Source of the DNA: Blepharisma stoltei
Taxonomy: Eukaryota > Ciliophora > Heterotrichea > Heterotrichida > Blepharismidae
Direction of reading: 5' to 3'
Length of the DNA: 64,000 nt
Assembly (NCBI GenBank): GCA_914767885.1
Contig: CAJZBQ010000053.1
Coordinates: 124,001 to 188,000, forward strand
Each line of letters starts with the position of its first letter. Within the stretch, counting starts at the first letter, position 1. Position numbers and translations under genes: made by a program. The notes beneath the pieces were generated by a model. The model saw only the letters and a program-made list of their open reading frames with translations. It made no database searches and was not told where the DNA came from. Shown piece by piece: positions 44,149 to 54,174 of the stretch.

Positions 44149-47100
44149 CATTATCATTTAATTTAAAGACCTTTTAAAAATTGGCGCGTTTACTTGTCAA
44201 CTTTTTTACAATTGCCACCATTTTTTGACATGTCACTTTTAACGCTTCCTGAGCCTATCTCTTTGAGAAAGTCTGTTTTGCTCGTTCAAGAGGCCAATAC
44301 ATTTTGCTCGATAAAGAAATCTATAAAGGGGTATGAGCTATATAAACTCCACAGATGATGAAATATTCAGCCACAAAAAAATAATTTTCCACTACTTGAC
44401 ACGAGACTTTGCCTTAGACTTGATTTCTGCATTGCCAGTCGCAGAATTTATATTTCTTTCAAATGACAAGGCAGATGAAAATAAAAAACTTTGACTACTG
44501 CTAAACATGATTAAGGCAAAAACAGTCATCTCTAGATTAAACCGTATTATCAGATTTGCAAGAACAAAAGATTACGTAAAAGTGCTTATGAGACTTTGTG
44601 AGCTGACATTATATGTGTTTTTGTGGGTTCATTTGACTACTTGCCTATGGTTTTATACTTATTTACCAAGAATAACCCACTAAGGAGGATTTTTTGGTTG
44701 CCGGAAAATAGCTGGGTTGCCTAATTCGTTGGCATGCCATATTTTATGACTAACCAAATTTAAGAATGGAAACCAAAAAATGCTCCTTAGCGGGCTATTC
44801 TTGACAAACAGATATATGTAATTAGAGACAATGAAGACTGAATACCTACTACAGACTTCTTGACTGGAGTAACTGAGCTTTATCAATCAGACGTCGTGAA
44901 ACAATACGCAACTGTATTTTATAACGCTGTTTGGCTTCTAGTCGGAAATGATGCAGTTCCTAGAACTCAAGGCGAAGCTTGCCTTGCCTCATTTTTGATA
45001 ATAATCGGAAGTATAGCCACTGCAGTTATTTTTGGAGAAATGGTTGTCCTCATGTCAAGCCTCAGCCGAAAGCAAGATCAATATCAAGAAATTATTGATG
45101 GTGCTGCTACTACAATGAGAGGCATGAAGCTGCCAGACCGTCTGCAAAGCAAGATTTTAGACTATATTGCTCTTACGCATACATCTTCAAGCTCACAAGA
45201 AGAATACGAGACCTTTAAAAAGTTTATTTCACCATCTTTACAACAAGAAGTTTCTGCTTGTATATATGATCCAATTATTTCGAAAAATGTGGTACTGCAG
45301 AATGAAGAAAGGATGTTCTATATGCTGGTAAGGAAGCTTAGCAATAGATTTACAAAGCCGGAAGATGAAATTATCATTGAAGGAGCTGAGCCTGATAACA
45401 TGTATTTTTTGGTCAATGGTGAGGTAGAAGTTTTTGTGACTGATAAAAATCTGAAGAAAAACTCTGTGTGCTTCTTAAGTCCTGGAGCGCAGTTTGGCGA
45501 GCTTGGATTGATATATTAGATTAGATTAATTTGAAATGATTTTAAGTCCTTACTTCACTGATCGCTCCTTTTTACAGTGATGTGCTGAGGGTTGCAGAGT
45601 GCTGCCGTCTTTAGCAGCCCGAACCAATTACCAAGGATCTAAAGGACATTGTTGACTGCCACCTTTTCAAACCACAAAACGTCACCTGTTTTGACACAAA
45701 CTCTAGAATGTTCACAGACCTAATCACTCCCCTTGATATGAGTACTTTCGACTTGAGAGGCTCCCTCACTGGCGCCAGCTAGCTGTCTAATTTACCTCCC
45801 CTCTTTCCCAAAGAAAAAACCAAAAGCATTCGCCATTTGGGGCAAATCACCAAAGCAACTTGAACGGGTAAGTAGTCATTCTCCATAAGGGACTCTCATG
45901 AGCTGGGTGCTTCTATAAAAAAGAGATTCAAATAATGATTGCTATATAATATTCACAGAACAGCTTCAGTAATCAGCTATGGGTACTGTACAATAGCTGA
46001 GCTTAGTAAAAAGAATTTTCAATCATTGGTTTTATCATTTCCAATGTTGAAAAACAAGATGATTCGAGCTGCTGAAGTTTATGATGATCCATGGAAAAGA
46101 TTTTTATTAGACTCTCTTTCCCAAGCTGAGTATTTTGAAGCTCTCCCAAGACAAGTTTTCAGAGAATTTCCATATAGAATGGAAATCATGAAGCTTGAAA
46201 AGGGAGGATATTTGTTTAAACCTGGGGAAATACCAAAATGTATATACTTAGTAGCGCTTGGGGAACTAGAAATTTCAGTAACCATAAATGAGAAACATCT
46301 GCATCTCCTCAAAGCTCATGAGCATTTCCCAAACATAGAAAACGAACCAAGGATTCCAAGAAACCAAAGAACCTTAGAAGACTATAAAGATTATTCTTTT
46401 GATATTTTCAAAGCTGATTCTTTAAAGAAAAAAGCAGAAATCGTCCCTATTATGGACCAAAAAGGTATAGTAGGATCTATCAGACTTGATGAAGAAGTTC
46501 CAGAAAAAACCTCTATGATAGGAGATTACCCACAAGAAATAATTTTAGGAAATATCTCACAAGGCGCTCTTATTTCTTCTACATTTATATATGCAAAAAT
46601 GCCTTATTTATTCCAATGCAAAGCATTAAATACAGTAACAGTCTATGCATTAAAATTAGAGACTATTAAGGAGCTCGCAAAAAACCATCCTGCTTTTGAA
46701 AATGAAATGAAAGAAATTAAAAGTGAAATTAAAGGGAAAAAATATCCTAATATTTTAGACATCATCCAGCCTGAAACTTCAAGTGAAAGAATTAAGAAAC
46801 TATGGGTTTCTGCCATTTTAAGGGTGATTGCGCAGCTTCGACAAGAACGTAGAGGAGGGGTTGGCTTGCTTCTTCAAATTACTTCAAAACTTAAAGCTAT
46901 CATTGCGTGTGAAGAAGCTGGAAATTTCGATCTTGCTGAAAAAGTAGCAAGAGGGGATATCCCTCCACATTATATATTAGAAGATGGGACTTTGGACCCA
47001 GCAGCTATTAATTCGAATATAAACTCATCACTGCCTGTAAATCATCCTATGATGATGACCTTAAAAGCTATGCTAGATTCTATTACTCAGCCTGGTGGGA

Positions 47101-47510
47101 ATATTGTTAGACAATATAACGCTCTTGATAAAAAAATTTTACAGCACTCCAAAATTATTCAGAGTTATGGAAAAAGCCTTGAAGAGGTAAAAGATACGCT
47201 GAGAAAAATCATTAATAAGCTAAAAGGGAATATAGATGAGCCTGAACCAGAAAAGATAAAAGACCAGCTGCCTAAGCTTGGAAATGTTGAAGAAGCAAAA
47301 AGAAAAGAAATGATGAAACTGGATATACAAAAGGTATATACCTCAGAAGAAGAGAGGCTGCAGAGGAGGGAAGCTAAAAAACTAGCGAAAATACAAAGGA
47401 AGAATGATAGAGCTAGTATAAATGAAGCAGTTATAAAGCCTAGATCGCAAATTGATGAGGTTGATAGACCCAAAGATTTAATATCTTCTTTTAAAGAGAG
47501 CAAAGAATAA
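42567..47510 (+). CDS. cyclic-nucleotide-gated type ion channel with two CNB domains
   Basis: Pieces 42567-42986, 44345-44672, 44798-45516 and 45948-47510 sum to 3030 nt (1009 residues). Six-helix channel: S1 DLVMIIIALYNAISAPFVI, S2/S3 around LNILLDIFYYVDIGVNFFTTY, an S4-like ISRLNRIIRFAR, S5 YVFLWVHLTTCLWFY, pore FYNAVWLLVGNDAVPRT, S6 FLIIIGSIATAVIFGEMV, then the C-linker. The first CNB domain has EIIIEGAEPDNMYFLVNGEVEVF and GAQFGELGLIY; a second, diverged one starts LEKGGYLFKPGEIPKCIYLV. A basic coiled-coil tail follows. The filter VGND differs from the K-channel GYG. Ion selectivity is unknown. Confidence 0.9.
43351..43910 (+). mobile_element. retroposon family E nested in the foldback
   Basis: 560 bp flanked by TGACTTGAGATAGTAA (43335-43350, 43895-43910). 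Starts TAATTAAAATATGGCGTC, forms the GC hairpin closed by CATATTTTAATTATATCCGG, and shares its body with 36654-37322. It has the same polarity as the channel gene. Confidence 0.85.
44093..44151. repeat. ATT trinucleotide microsatellite
   Basis: About 18 uninterrupted ATT/TTA units, followed by degenerate ATC units, in the right arm of the foldback. The left arm has only TTTATTATTAATTT at the matching place, so the array expanded after the arms diverged. Confidence 0.85.
44673..44797. mobile_element. 125-bp palindromic IES in the channel gene, leaves no TA
   Basis: Inverted ends TAACCCACTAAGGAGGATTT and AAATGCTCCTTAGCGGGCTA. Only removal of both TA copies keeps the frame (YLPRILDKQIYV); leaving one TA would create a premature stop. 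The host junction AAGAA/TTCTT extends the palindrome outward. Confidence 0.75.
45517..45947 (-). mobile_element. IES in the channel gene: retroposon-like element
   Basis: 431 bp between TATAT repeats (45512-45516, 45943-45947). GC-richer body; a TTAGATTAGATTAA repeat at the left looks like an inverted tail. No other copy seen. Removal gives GELGLIYNIHRTASV. Confidence 0.78.
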
Positions 47511-47698
47511 GTCTATTTAGTTTTCAAAATTGTATTAATTTGTTTAAGTAATACAATTCTAATATTTTTTAAAAATTTATAATGATTTTTCAATAATTTC
47601 CGGTAAATTACTATACCAATCCACAAATAAGAGCATAATTCGAAAATTTTCACTATTAATTTATTTAACAACAAATAATCATTATAATTTTTTATTAT

Positions 47699-48475
47699 TT
47701 ATGCACCTAGTCCATACTCACTTCTTCTATTTTTATTTCTATTTCTTTCCAGTCTCACCCAAGACTCCTCATCTGCTCTATATAAATAGAAAACTAGGAA
47801 TATGAAAATCACAAAGCAAGTGAACATCATAGACATAGATATGACTCGGCTTTTATCAATCCTAAACTTGTAGCCTTCTTTCTTCTTTCCCATTATTTCA
47901 TCATTGTACCGCTTTAAAACAGATGGAGAAATCGGCTCAATTGGAAGTAATGGGAATTCTTCTATTGGTTTGAGTCTGAGAAACTTATTTGGATTAATAG
48001 TTTCAATGCAGCCTGGAGCTGACAAATTGGCAATATAATATTTTCTAATCTCCATCATTTCTTGCTCTACATGAATTCTAGCAGGCACAATTTCCCCTCT
48101 GGACTCAATTGCAAGACTTCTTAGATCTTTATCATTTCCATAGAGATCTATGGCAAAATTCCCATAGTGCTCTTGGAATTTTTGAAGAAAATCATTATAA
48201 GAGTCCTCAGCTACAAATTTGACTGCGTTTTCTAGCTTTTCTGCTGGCGTTGTTAAGTTCTTTTTTACTGCATCCTGGATCTTTTCAATAATGTGTATCA
48301 TTGGCTCAATTTTTCCTTCTTTATAAGCTTCTTGCTGATGGGTTATAAGTGCTTTCCTTTCTATATCGATTCTTTTGATTACTCTTTCATCTTTTTGAGT
48401 GATTATGGGTAGGTATGATTTATCCAGTGTTGCAAATGAACGGTGCAATGCCTTCAAGCCTCTTTGAAAGCACAT
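47699..48475 (-). CDS. unknown mitochondrial-type membrane protein
   Basis: 258 residues, single exon. The N-terminus MCFQRGLKALHRSFATL looks like a mitochondrial presequence. The middle is helical (HIIEKIQDAVKKNL, FVAEDSYNDFLQKFQEHYG). One membrane span near the C-terminus (MMFTCFVIFIFLVFYLY) precedes a basic tail. Family not recognised; a lineage-specific respiratory-complex or ATP-synthase subunit is possible but unsupported. Confidence 0.6.
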   Translation of the reverse strand: MCFQRGLKALHRSFATLDKSYLPIITQKDERVIKRIDIERKALITHQQEAYKEGKIEPMIHIIEKIQDAVKKNLTTPAEKLENAVKFVAEDSYNDFLQKFQEHYGNFAIDLYGNDKDLRSLAIESRGEIVPARIHVEQEMMEIRKYYIANLSAPGCIETINPNKFLRLKPIEEFPLLPIEPISPSVLKRYNDEIMGKKKEGYKFRIDKSRVISMSMMFTCFVIFIFLVFYLYRADEESWVRLERNRNKNRRSEYGLGA

Positions 48476-48721
48476 ATTAATTTTTACAATATTTAATTTA
48501 CGGATTAATAATTATCACCTTTATCATATATGAATTTTCTTATCGATTAAATGGCTTAAACAAAAAATCATAGAGTATTTAAGCTTTAAATTTGATTTTT
48601 AAATTTATTTTAATTTTAAAGGATTTTAAGCTTTGTTTTCAATCTTAATGATAATTTTATAATTATACTTAATTCATAAACCAGCGCTAATCGATGAGCT
48701 GCATTATGAAATTTAATTTAA

Positions 48722-50418
48722 ATGGAAAATTGTCGCAAAAGATGCTCAAGTGCCGGAACTAATTTAACCAGAGACTACCCAAAGCCTAAAAAAATCCCCA
48801 AAAATAAGCGCACAAACAATATCGCTCAGCTTAAAAATATGATAGAGCAAGTAAATTTTATTTAGTATGATTTAAAAGTCAAAATCCTTGAAAAAAATCG
48901 AAGAACTTATGAAAAATCTCAGCGGTCTTCAAGTGTAAAAAGCGCTTCTCAAGGAGTTATAGCTAAATTAGATAAGGCTACAAGCCCTGATATAATGGAC
49001 AAAGTTACCCTTAATACTCTTCCAAGCCCAAGTTTCCATACAGAGACCAAAAAAATAATCTCTCAAATTAAATACTCAGGATCTTCCAGCTCATCTGAGC
49101 ATAGTTTTGCTTGCACCCTAGAGTCAAAAGATTTATCAGAAAGCTTCGAAACTTTTGGAAAATTGGGGAAAGAAACTTTTGAATCTTCTTATGCAAAAGA
49201 TGAAGAAGACACAAGAATTAAGCAAGCTATTCAGCGTTGCAGCCCTGAAAAACATTATAAAAAGCCTAGCACTGATACATGCTGAAATTCCAGGCTACTG
49301 CAAAACTCAAAACTTACTGAAATCTTGCAGGAGTCATATCAAATTCCTTATGAAGCCTCTTCTATAAAAGAGATACAAAATTGGTCATTAATTTCTGATA
49401 AAGAAAATGTAATTGTTGACTCTGCTGTACCAAGTAAAGAAATTGAGTATCTTAAGCAGGAAAATTTTATATTATTTGCCTATAAATATTATGCTATCGT
49501 AATTTTATCTATCTATTTATAAGCTTTTCAAGATATTCATATAAAGCAGGCATAAAATACAAAAAAATGCTAGATTCCTTGCAATCATCTTTTAAAGAAT
49601 CATTAGAAACCCAGAAATCGCAATATGAAAAAGAAATTTCCTCTCTCAAAGAAGCAATTATTTCCCTCGAAAACCAGCTTAAAACTAAAGAAGAAATGTC
49701 TGTTGACCAAATTAAAGTAGACTTTGAGCTAGAAAAAGAAAAAGAAATCGAGAAACTCATAGAAAGTTATGAAAATGAAAAAGAAGAGCTCCAAGAAAAA
49801 TTCCAAAAACACCTAGAACTTGAGCTGTTGAACCAAAAAGAAAATTTAACAGCAGAATTCAGAGAAAACATAGAAAACGCTCGAGCTTTTATGTTACAAG
49901 ACCACGAAAAAGAGTACACAAATCTAAGAGAGCAGCTCATGTACAGACTTCAAGCCAATGAATCTAGAGTAAAGCAAAAAATAATAAAAGAAATCGAAAA
50001 AAAATACAAGCAAGAAGCCATTGAAAAAGAACAAGAGCATGAGTTGAAAATAAAAACGTCCTCAGCTGCTATTAAGTCAGAATTTGAAAGGAAAATTAAG
50101 GTTTTAAAAGAAGAAAACATGGCGCTAAGAAAAGATGTGGAGTCACTTGAGAGCCAGATTGAAGAAAACAGATCAAGGGAACAGTTTAAGTATGGAGTTG
50201 GGAACTCTGAAACTTCATCTGCTGGGCATACGATGGATTCTGATAAGATTTATTATGATTTGCTAGAAATTAACCAAAAGCTGAAAAATGAAAATACTAG
50301 TCTTCATAATACGATGCATAATAATCACTTGCTATGTGGAAAGTGCAAGGCGTTTGTGAAAGTTAATGGAGATTTTACGAGCAAGCTGACAAGGCTGAGA
50401 TCTTATCTTGATTCTTAA
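48722..50418 (+). CDS. coiled-coil protein with one intron and one IES
   Basis: Coding 48722-49471 (minus the 15-nt intron 48851-48865) and 49555-50418, total 1599 nt (532 residues). The N-terminal 170 residues are Ser/Lys-rich and probably disordered. From about residue 225 to 480 there is a continuous heptad-rich coiled coil (KEISSLKEAIISLENQLK, KEKEIEKLIESYENEKEEL, RKIKVLKEENMALRKDVESL). A C-terminal CGKC pair follows. One TGA Trp. Likely a centrosomal, basal-body or cytoskeletal protein (inference). Confidence 0.75.
49472..49554. mobile_element. short unique IES (83 bp)
   Basis: Bounded by TA (49470-49471, 49553-49554). AT-rich with stops. Removal gives EYLKQENFIKYKKMLDS, which continues the coiled coil. 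Confidence 0.8.
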
Positions 50419-50475
50419 TGTAAAAAATTTAAAATATGAGTGTGATACTAATTATCTATATGTTTTGTTTAATTA

Positions 50476-51942
50476 TTATTGAAATGAATCTTTTACAATT
50501 TTTACTGCAATTCTTTCCTGATTCACCATCGGAGATGCTATATTAATTAGACAATAAGTCACCTGCCCTGGCGATTTTAATAAATTTTGTATGTTCACAC
50601 AAATCGTTCCACCCTCCCTAAAAGTTTGAAGTGCCATGCTTGAACTTGTTAAAATGATATGTGGTGGATTATCAAGCTGAAATTTCGAATAATGGGCATA
50701 TTCTACTGGTAGATCTGATGGATATACAGGCAAATAGCTGAGCTGGTGAAGGATTTGGTGGCTTGCTACTTCAATTTTATTGATCATTGACCTAGATTTG
50801 TAGGTAGATGATGATATAACTTCTTTTCATAAATCGTATGGCACAATTCCAATAGTAACATCTTTAATTTTTAATGTGCATGGGTTTGAGGCGCTCATGC
50901 CATCATAAGGTGGCTGAGGTAACGGGTAAAAATGAGTCATTTCTCTAATACTTGGAACAATAATGACTTCTTTAAAACGTGAATTTATGTAATTTGATAA
51001 AGCATTGAAAAGATCTTCATAGGTACCATTTTCAACATTCAAAAATTGGCTATTAATTTGCTGACATTTAATTATTCTGTGCTCTGCATCTACTAGAGGG
51101 CCAATAAGTATTAAACTGTTTACATTATTAGCAATAGTATCTATAAACCGCTGGAGTGGAAGATATTCTAAATTATCAGGGTCCGTAAAAGGTCCGGCAG
51201 CAACCGCAACAATGACAGGAGGCTCATTATAGGCCCACTCTGATGATTTTCTATCTATCCATTCAAGGTTGATTTCAGTTCCAATTTGCTCAGCAGAAAA
51301 CACAAAAGAATCGCAAGTCCCTTTTGCAATAATAATTTGTCCATTAAACAGTACATACTCAGGAAGTGCTTTCAAATCCAAAGCTACTGAACTTGATATA
51401 TCTTCCAAATAAATATCATTTTTTTCATCCCTATCATCAATACAAACCCTTCCAACCACAGAAATTGTTTCTTGTCCAGACATCTGAGTCAGCCTTTGGA
51501 ATTCCTCAATTCCAAATGAGTCTTTATATCGTCTCGTCATTTTTTCCAGCTGATTTTCAAGCTCTTGAGTCGCCATTGCAGATGGCTCTCCAAAATAATA
51601 CCCATTCCAAGTATTTAAAACTTTTGGCATAATTTTCGCTGTATTTGGTGCTTCAAAAATAAAATTAAAATTATCAGGCACATATTGATATGCTACATTT
51701 CGGGTTGCAAGTGTAGCCTTGTTTGCAGACAGTGCAACAGCTGGCTTTTTTTTGTTTCCCTCGTATTTTTTCAATATTTTTTGCAGTTCAGCTGTAATTG
51801 AAGAATTCACAACTTGCGCTTTTTTATTCATAAAAATCGCTTCAAGTTCATCATTAATTTGTTGCCTGCTTGCATTGGTCATCCTCACAATTTCTTCATA
51901 TCGTTCCCTATCCTCTTCACTAGCAAAATTTATTCCCGCCAT
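50476..51942 (-). CDS. POLA2: DNA polymerase alpha subunit B
   Basis: 488 residues, one TGA Trp (GIVPYDLWKEVI). Regulatory B-subunit of the polymerase alpha-primase complex. The OB region reads ETISVVGRVCIDDRDEKND. The inactive phosphoesterase domain has VAVAAGPFTDPDNLEYLPL, LILIGPLVDAEH, EVIIVPSIREMTHFYPLPQP, and ends HQILHQLSYLPVYPSD with a C-terminal strand set. Shorter than animal POLA2 because the N-terminal extension is reduced. It is followed on the same strand by PSF1, another replication gene, 39 bp upstream of its start. Confidence 0.92.
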
Positions 51943-51981
51943 ATTATTATAATTGCCTCCAAATTATCATTATTTTCCTAA

Positions 51982-52536
51982 TTAATTGATATGTTGCAGC
52001 ACACCTTGCCTTATAAGTCCAGCCGCTTCACTTCTCCTTAATAAATGCACCGTATTTTTTTCTAATGACACCTGTCCAGTCTCTGGCAGCACGATATCTC
52101 CTACATCTTCAGTTGCCCGAACTTCAACAAAAACGTCTTTTGGTGGCTGCAAGTCACCAGTCAAATCTAAAGATTTGCTGACTTTACGAGAATAGTCTTG
52201 CAGTAAGGCTGAGTACTGCTTGAAATAGTCCATTTCATCTTTGTTAAGCTGATTTGAAAAGTGGGGAGGGATGTTTGGGCCGGTTTCTAAGCGAAGGCAC
52301 TCGAGTTTAGTAAGGCGGTAGTTTAGATAAGCAAGAACACAGCGTTTATTTCGATTAACCAGGCTAGATTTTATTAGAGCAGAATCGGTGTTTCGGTCCT
52401 CTAGATCTGAGACGGCTTTTTCGTATAATGAAGCCATATCTTGGGAAATCTCTGAAATAAGGGCTACGTTGTAAGGAGGAAGCCATTTCGACGTTTTGAG
52501 TTCGCGCACTAGTTTTTTGCTTTTTTCTGCGTGCAT
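51982..52536 (-). CDS. GINS1: GINS complex subunit PSF1
   Basis: 184 residues. GINS is part of the CMG helicase. N-terminal helical domain with ELKTSKWLPPYN and the family hallmark NKRCVLAYLNYRLTKLECLR. The C-terminal B-domain reads VFVEVRATEDVGDIVLP and HLLRRSEAAGLIRQGVLQHI, as in PSF1. No intron. Its end is 39 bp from the POLA2 start; co-transcription or shared control of two replication factors is possible. Confidence 0.92.
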   Translation of the reverse strand: MHAEKSKKLVRELKTSKWLPPYNVALISEISQDMASLYEKAVSDLEDRNTDSALIKSSLVNRNKRCVLAYLNYRLTKLECLRLETGPNIPPHFSNQLNKDEMDYFKQYSALLQDYSRKVSKSLDLTGDLQPPKDVFVEVRATEDVGDIVLPETGQVSLEKNTVHLLRRSEAAGLIRQGVLQHIN

Positions 52537-52656
52537 TTTATTATTTGTATTTTATATCTTTTTTAATAAAATATCATTTTAAGCTAATTTTTAACAAAAA
52601 TATTTTGGCTCATTAAACGGAATTATTCGACTGTTAAAAAAAGCTAAAATGTTTAA

Positions 52657-53223
52657 TTAAGTCTTTTTCAATTGCATAATCTTTACCTCTGTCTTAATTC
52701 TCTGCTTTCTTTCAGTCTTCAATCTTTCCTCTAACTCCCTAATATACTTTTCAGCAGCTAAGTCAGAAGTACCAACTTTAGCCTGTACATCCTTCAACTC
52801 TTTTTCCAAATTTTCCAGTCTTGGGCTTTCTTCTTGAATTTTATCAATCCTCCTTGACCTGATTTTATTTGGTGAGCTTGAGTGATGTCTGATCTTTTCA
52901 GGAGATCCTGAAATTTCTTTTCTTATCCTTATTACTGATTTTTGAGGACTAAAGCTTGAAGTTCGGCTCAAAGAGTCATCAGCTAAGGCATGGCTGATAT
53001 GCTTGGTGCCACCATAGGTGTATCCAAGGTTATACCTGAATGTTTTATAATTAACTGGTTTTGCATGCTGATCAGCATTTGGAAAGAGAGGTCTGCAAAG
53101 GCTTTGGGTTGAGTCTATTGTTGAATAGGGCCCAAAAGTTTTATAAAATTGAGATGTTCTTGATTGTTCTTGTTTGACTCTTTGTTGCCAAGCAAGATGC
53201 TCAGAGTGATAGCTTAGTGACAT
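52657..53223 (-). CDS. unknown protein with C-terminal coiled coil
   Basis: 188 residues. Tyr/Phe-rich N-terminus (SQFYKTFGPYSTIDS, TFRYNLGYTYGGTKH), a Ser/Arg linker, and a helical end (LEKELKDVQAKVGTSD, KYIRELEERLKTERKQRIK). Repeated FGPYST and NLGYTYGG blocks recall microtubule-associated ciliary proteins; this is a weak inference. Confidence 0.6.
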   Translation of the reverse strand: MSLSYHSEHLAWQQRVKQEQSRTSQFYKTFGPYSTIDSTQSLCRPLFPNADQHAKPVNYKTFRYNLGYTYGGTKHISHALADDSLSRTSSFSPQKSVIRIRKEISGSPEKIRHHSSSPNKIRSRRIDKIQEESPRLENLEKELKDVQAKVGTSDLAAEKYIRELEERLKTERKQRIKTEVKIMQLKKT

Positions 53224-53686
53224 TTATAGCGTTATAATGGAGAAATTAATGGTTTATGTAGAGATAATTATTATTTAGTTGTGAAAGTAATTAAATGTAA
53301 GGCTTTTCTTAAAGATTGTAAAAGGATCTAAATTTTGGTGGATTGAAGTGATAAAAATTTTCCTATAATGTTTTTTGCTGAATTTAGCTTAAATAAGACA
53401 ATAGAGTGTCTTAAATATCAAAAAATTTTTTTGCTCTCCAATATTATCATTTTCTTAATAACTCCATTTTGGCTTATTTAAATGATATTTTTCTTTTAAA
53501 AGTAACACTCTTAAGTTTTTTGAACTTGATATTTAAAATTTCATGTGAATTATTATTAATTTTATTAAATACATTACACAAACTTTATTGTCCCTAAAAA
53601 TAAAAAATATTGATAGCTACTATGTATAAAATTCTTAATTTCATAATCTTTAAACATAACTATTCCTATAAGTTAAAGATTTAACT
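53224..53686. other. AT-rich intergenic region
   Basis: Separates two minus-strand genes. Nothing recognisable. Confidence 0.4.
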
Positions 53687-54028
53687 TTAAAGAGTATATC
53701 CTTGCTGTTTAAGAACTTCATCTGCCTTCATCTCATCTTCATATGGGATGCGCATAGCATAATCTCCGCGTGCAATTAAAGCATTCTTTCTTGATCTTGC
53801 TATAAGTGGCTGATAATGACGTCTGTATCCCCACATCTTCAAGTCTTCTCTAGCTTTTTTCTCATCTGGTCTAACTCTGTCTAAAAATGCCAAAGTGCGT
53901 TGTGCACTGCTGCGATTGTACCAGTAAACACTGTAAAAGCACAAAAATAGCAAGAAGAAGTTGTATCCTCTAGTCTTTCTAATCATCCATGAGTGATGCT
54001 TCTTATAAAGAGTATGCCAATAAACCAT
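53687..54028 (-). CDS. unknown small one-span membrane protein
   Basis: 113 residues. N-terminal basic segment, one membrane helix (FFLLFLCFYSVYWY), then a long basic/acidic soluble tail (FLDRVRPDEKKAREDLKMWG, ending QQGYTL). The layout suits an accessory subunit of a mitochondrial complex, but no family is recognised. Confidence 0.6.
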   Translation of the reverse strand: MVYWHTLYKKHHSWMIRKTRGYNFFLLFLCFYSVYWYNRSSAQRTLAFLDRVRPDEKKAREDLKMWGYRRHYQPLIARSRKNALIARGDYAMRIPYEDEMKADEVLKQQGYTL

Positions 54029-54174
54029 TTTATTGATTATCCTTTAACTCAATATTTTCGAAGGACCTTAAAGAAAATTATATTGAAAAATCATTATTTC
54101 AATAATATTTACGAAGCTTTAAATAATTAGCAATAAAGTTATGCAAAATGCAAAATTTATTTTATTAGCTTTTA

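Larger units (their letters stand above)
42987..44344. mobile_element. 1.36-kb foldback IES in the channel gene
   Basis: Flanked by TATATA (42981-42986, 44339-44344). Inverted arms of about 200 bp begin GCTCATACCCC..ATAGATTTCTTTATCGAGC and include GTTGACAAGTAAACGCGCC. The interior also has an imperfect direct repeat (about 43240-43330 and 43945-44035), a nested retroposon and an ATT microsatellite. Removal joins FFTTYI to NSTDDEIF. Confidence 0.85.
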
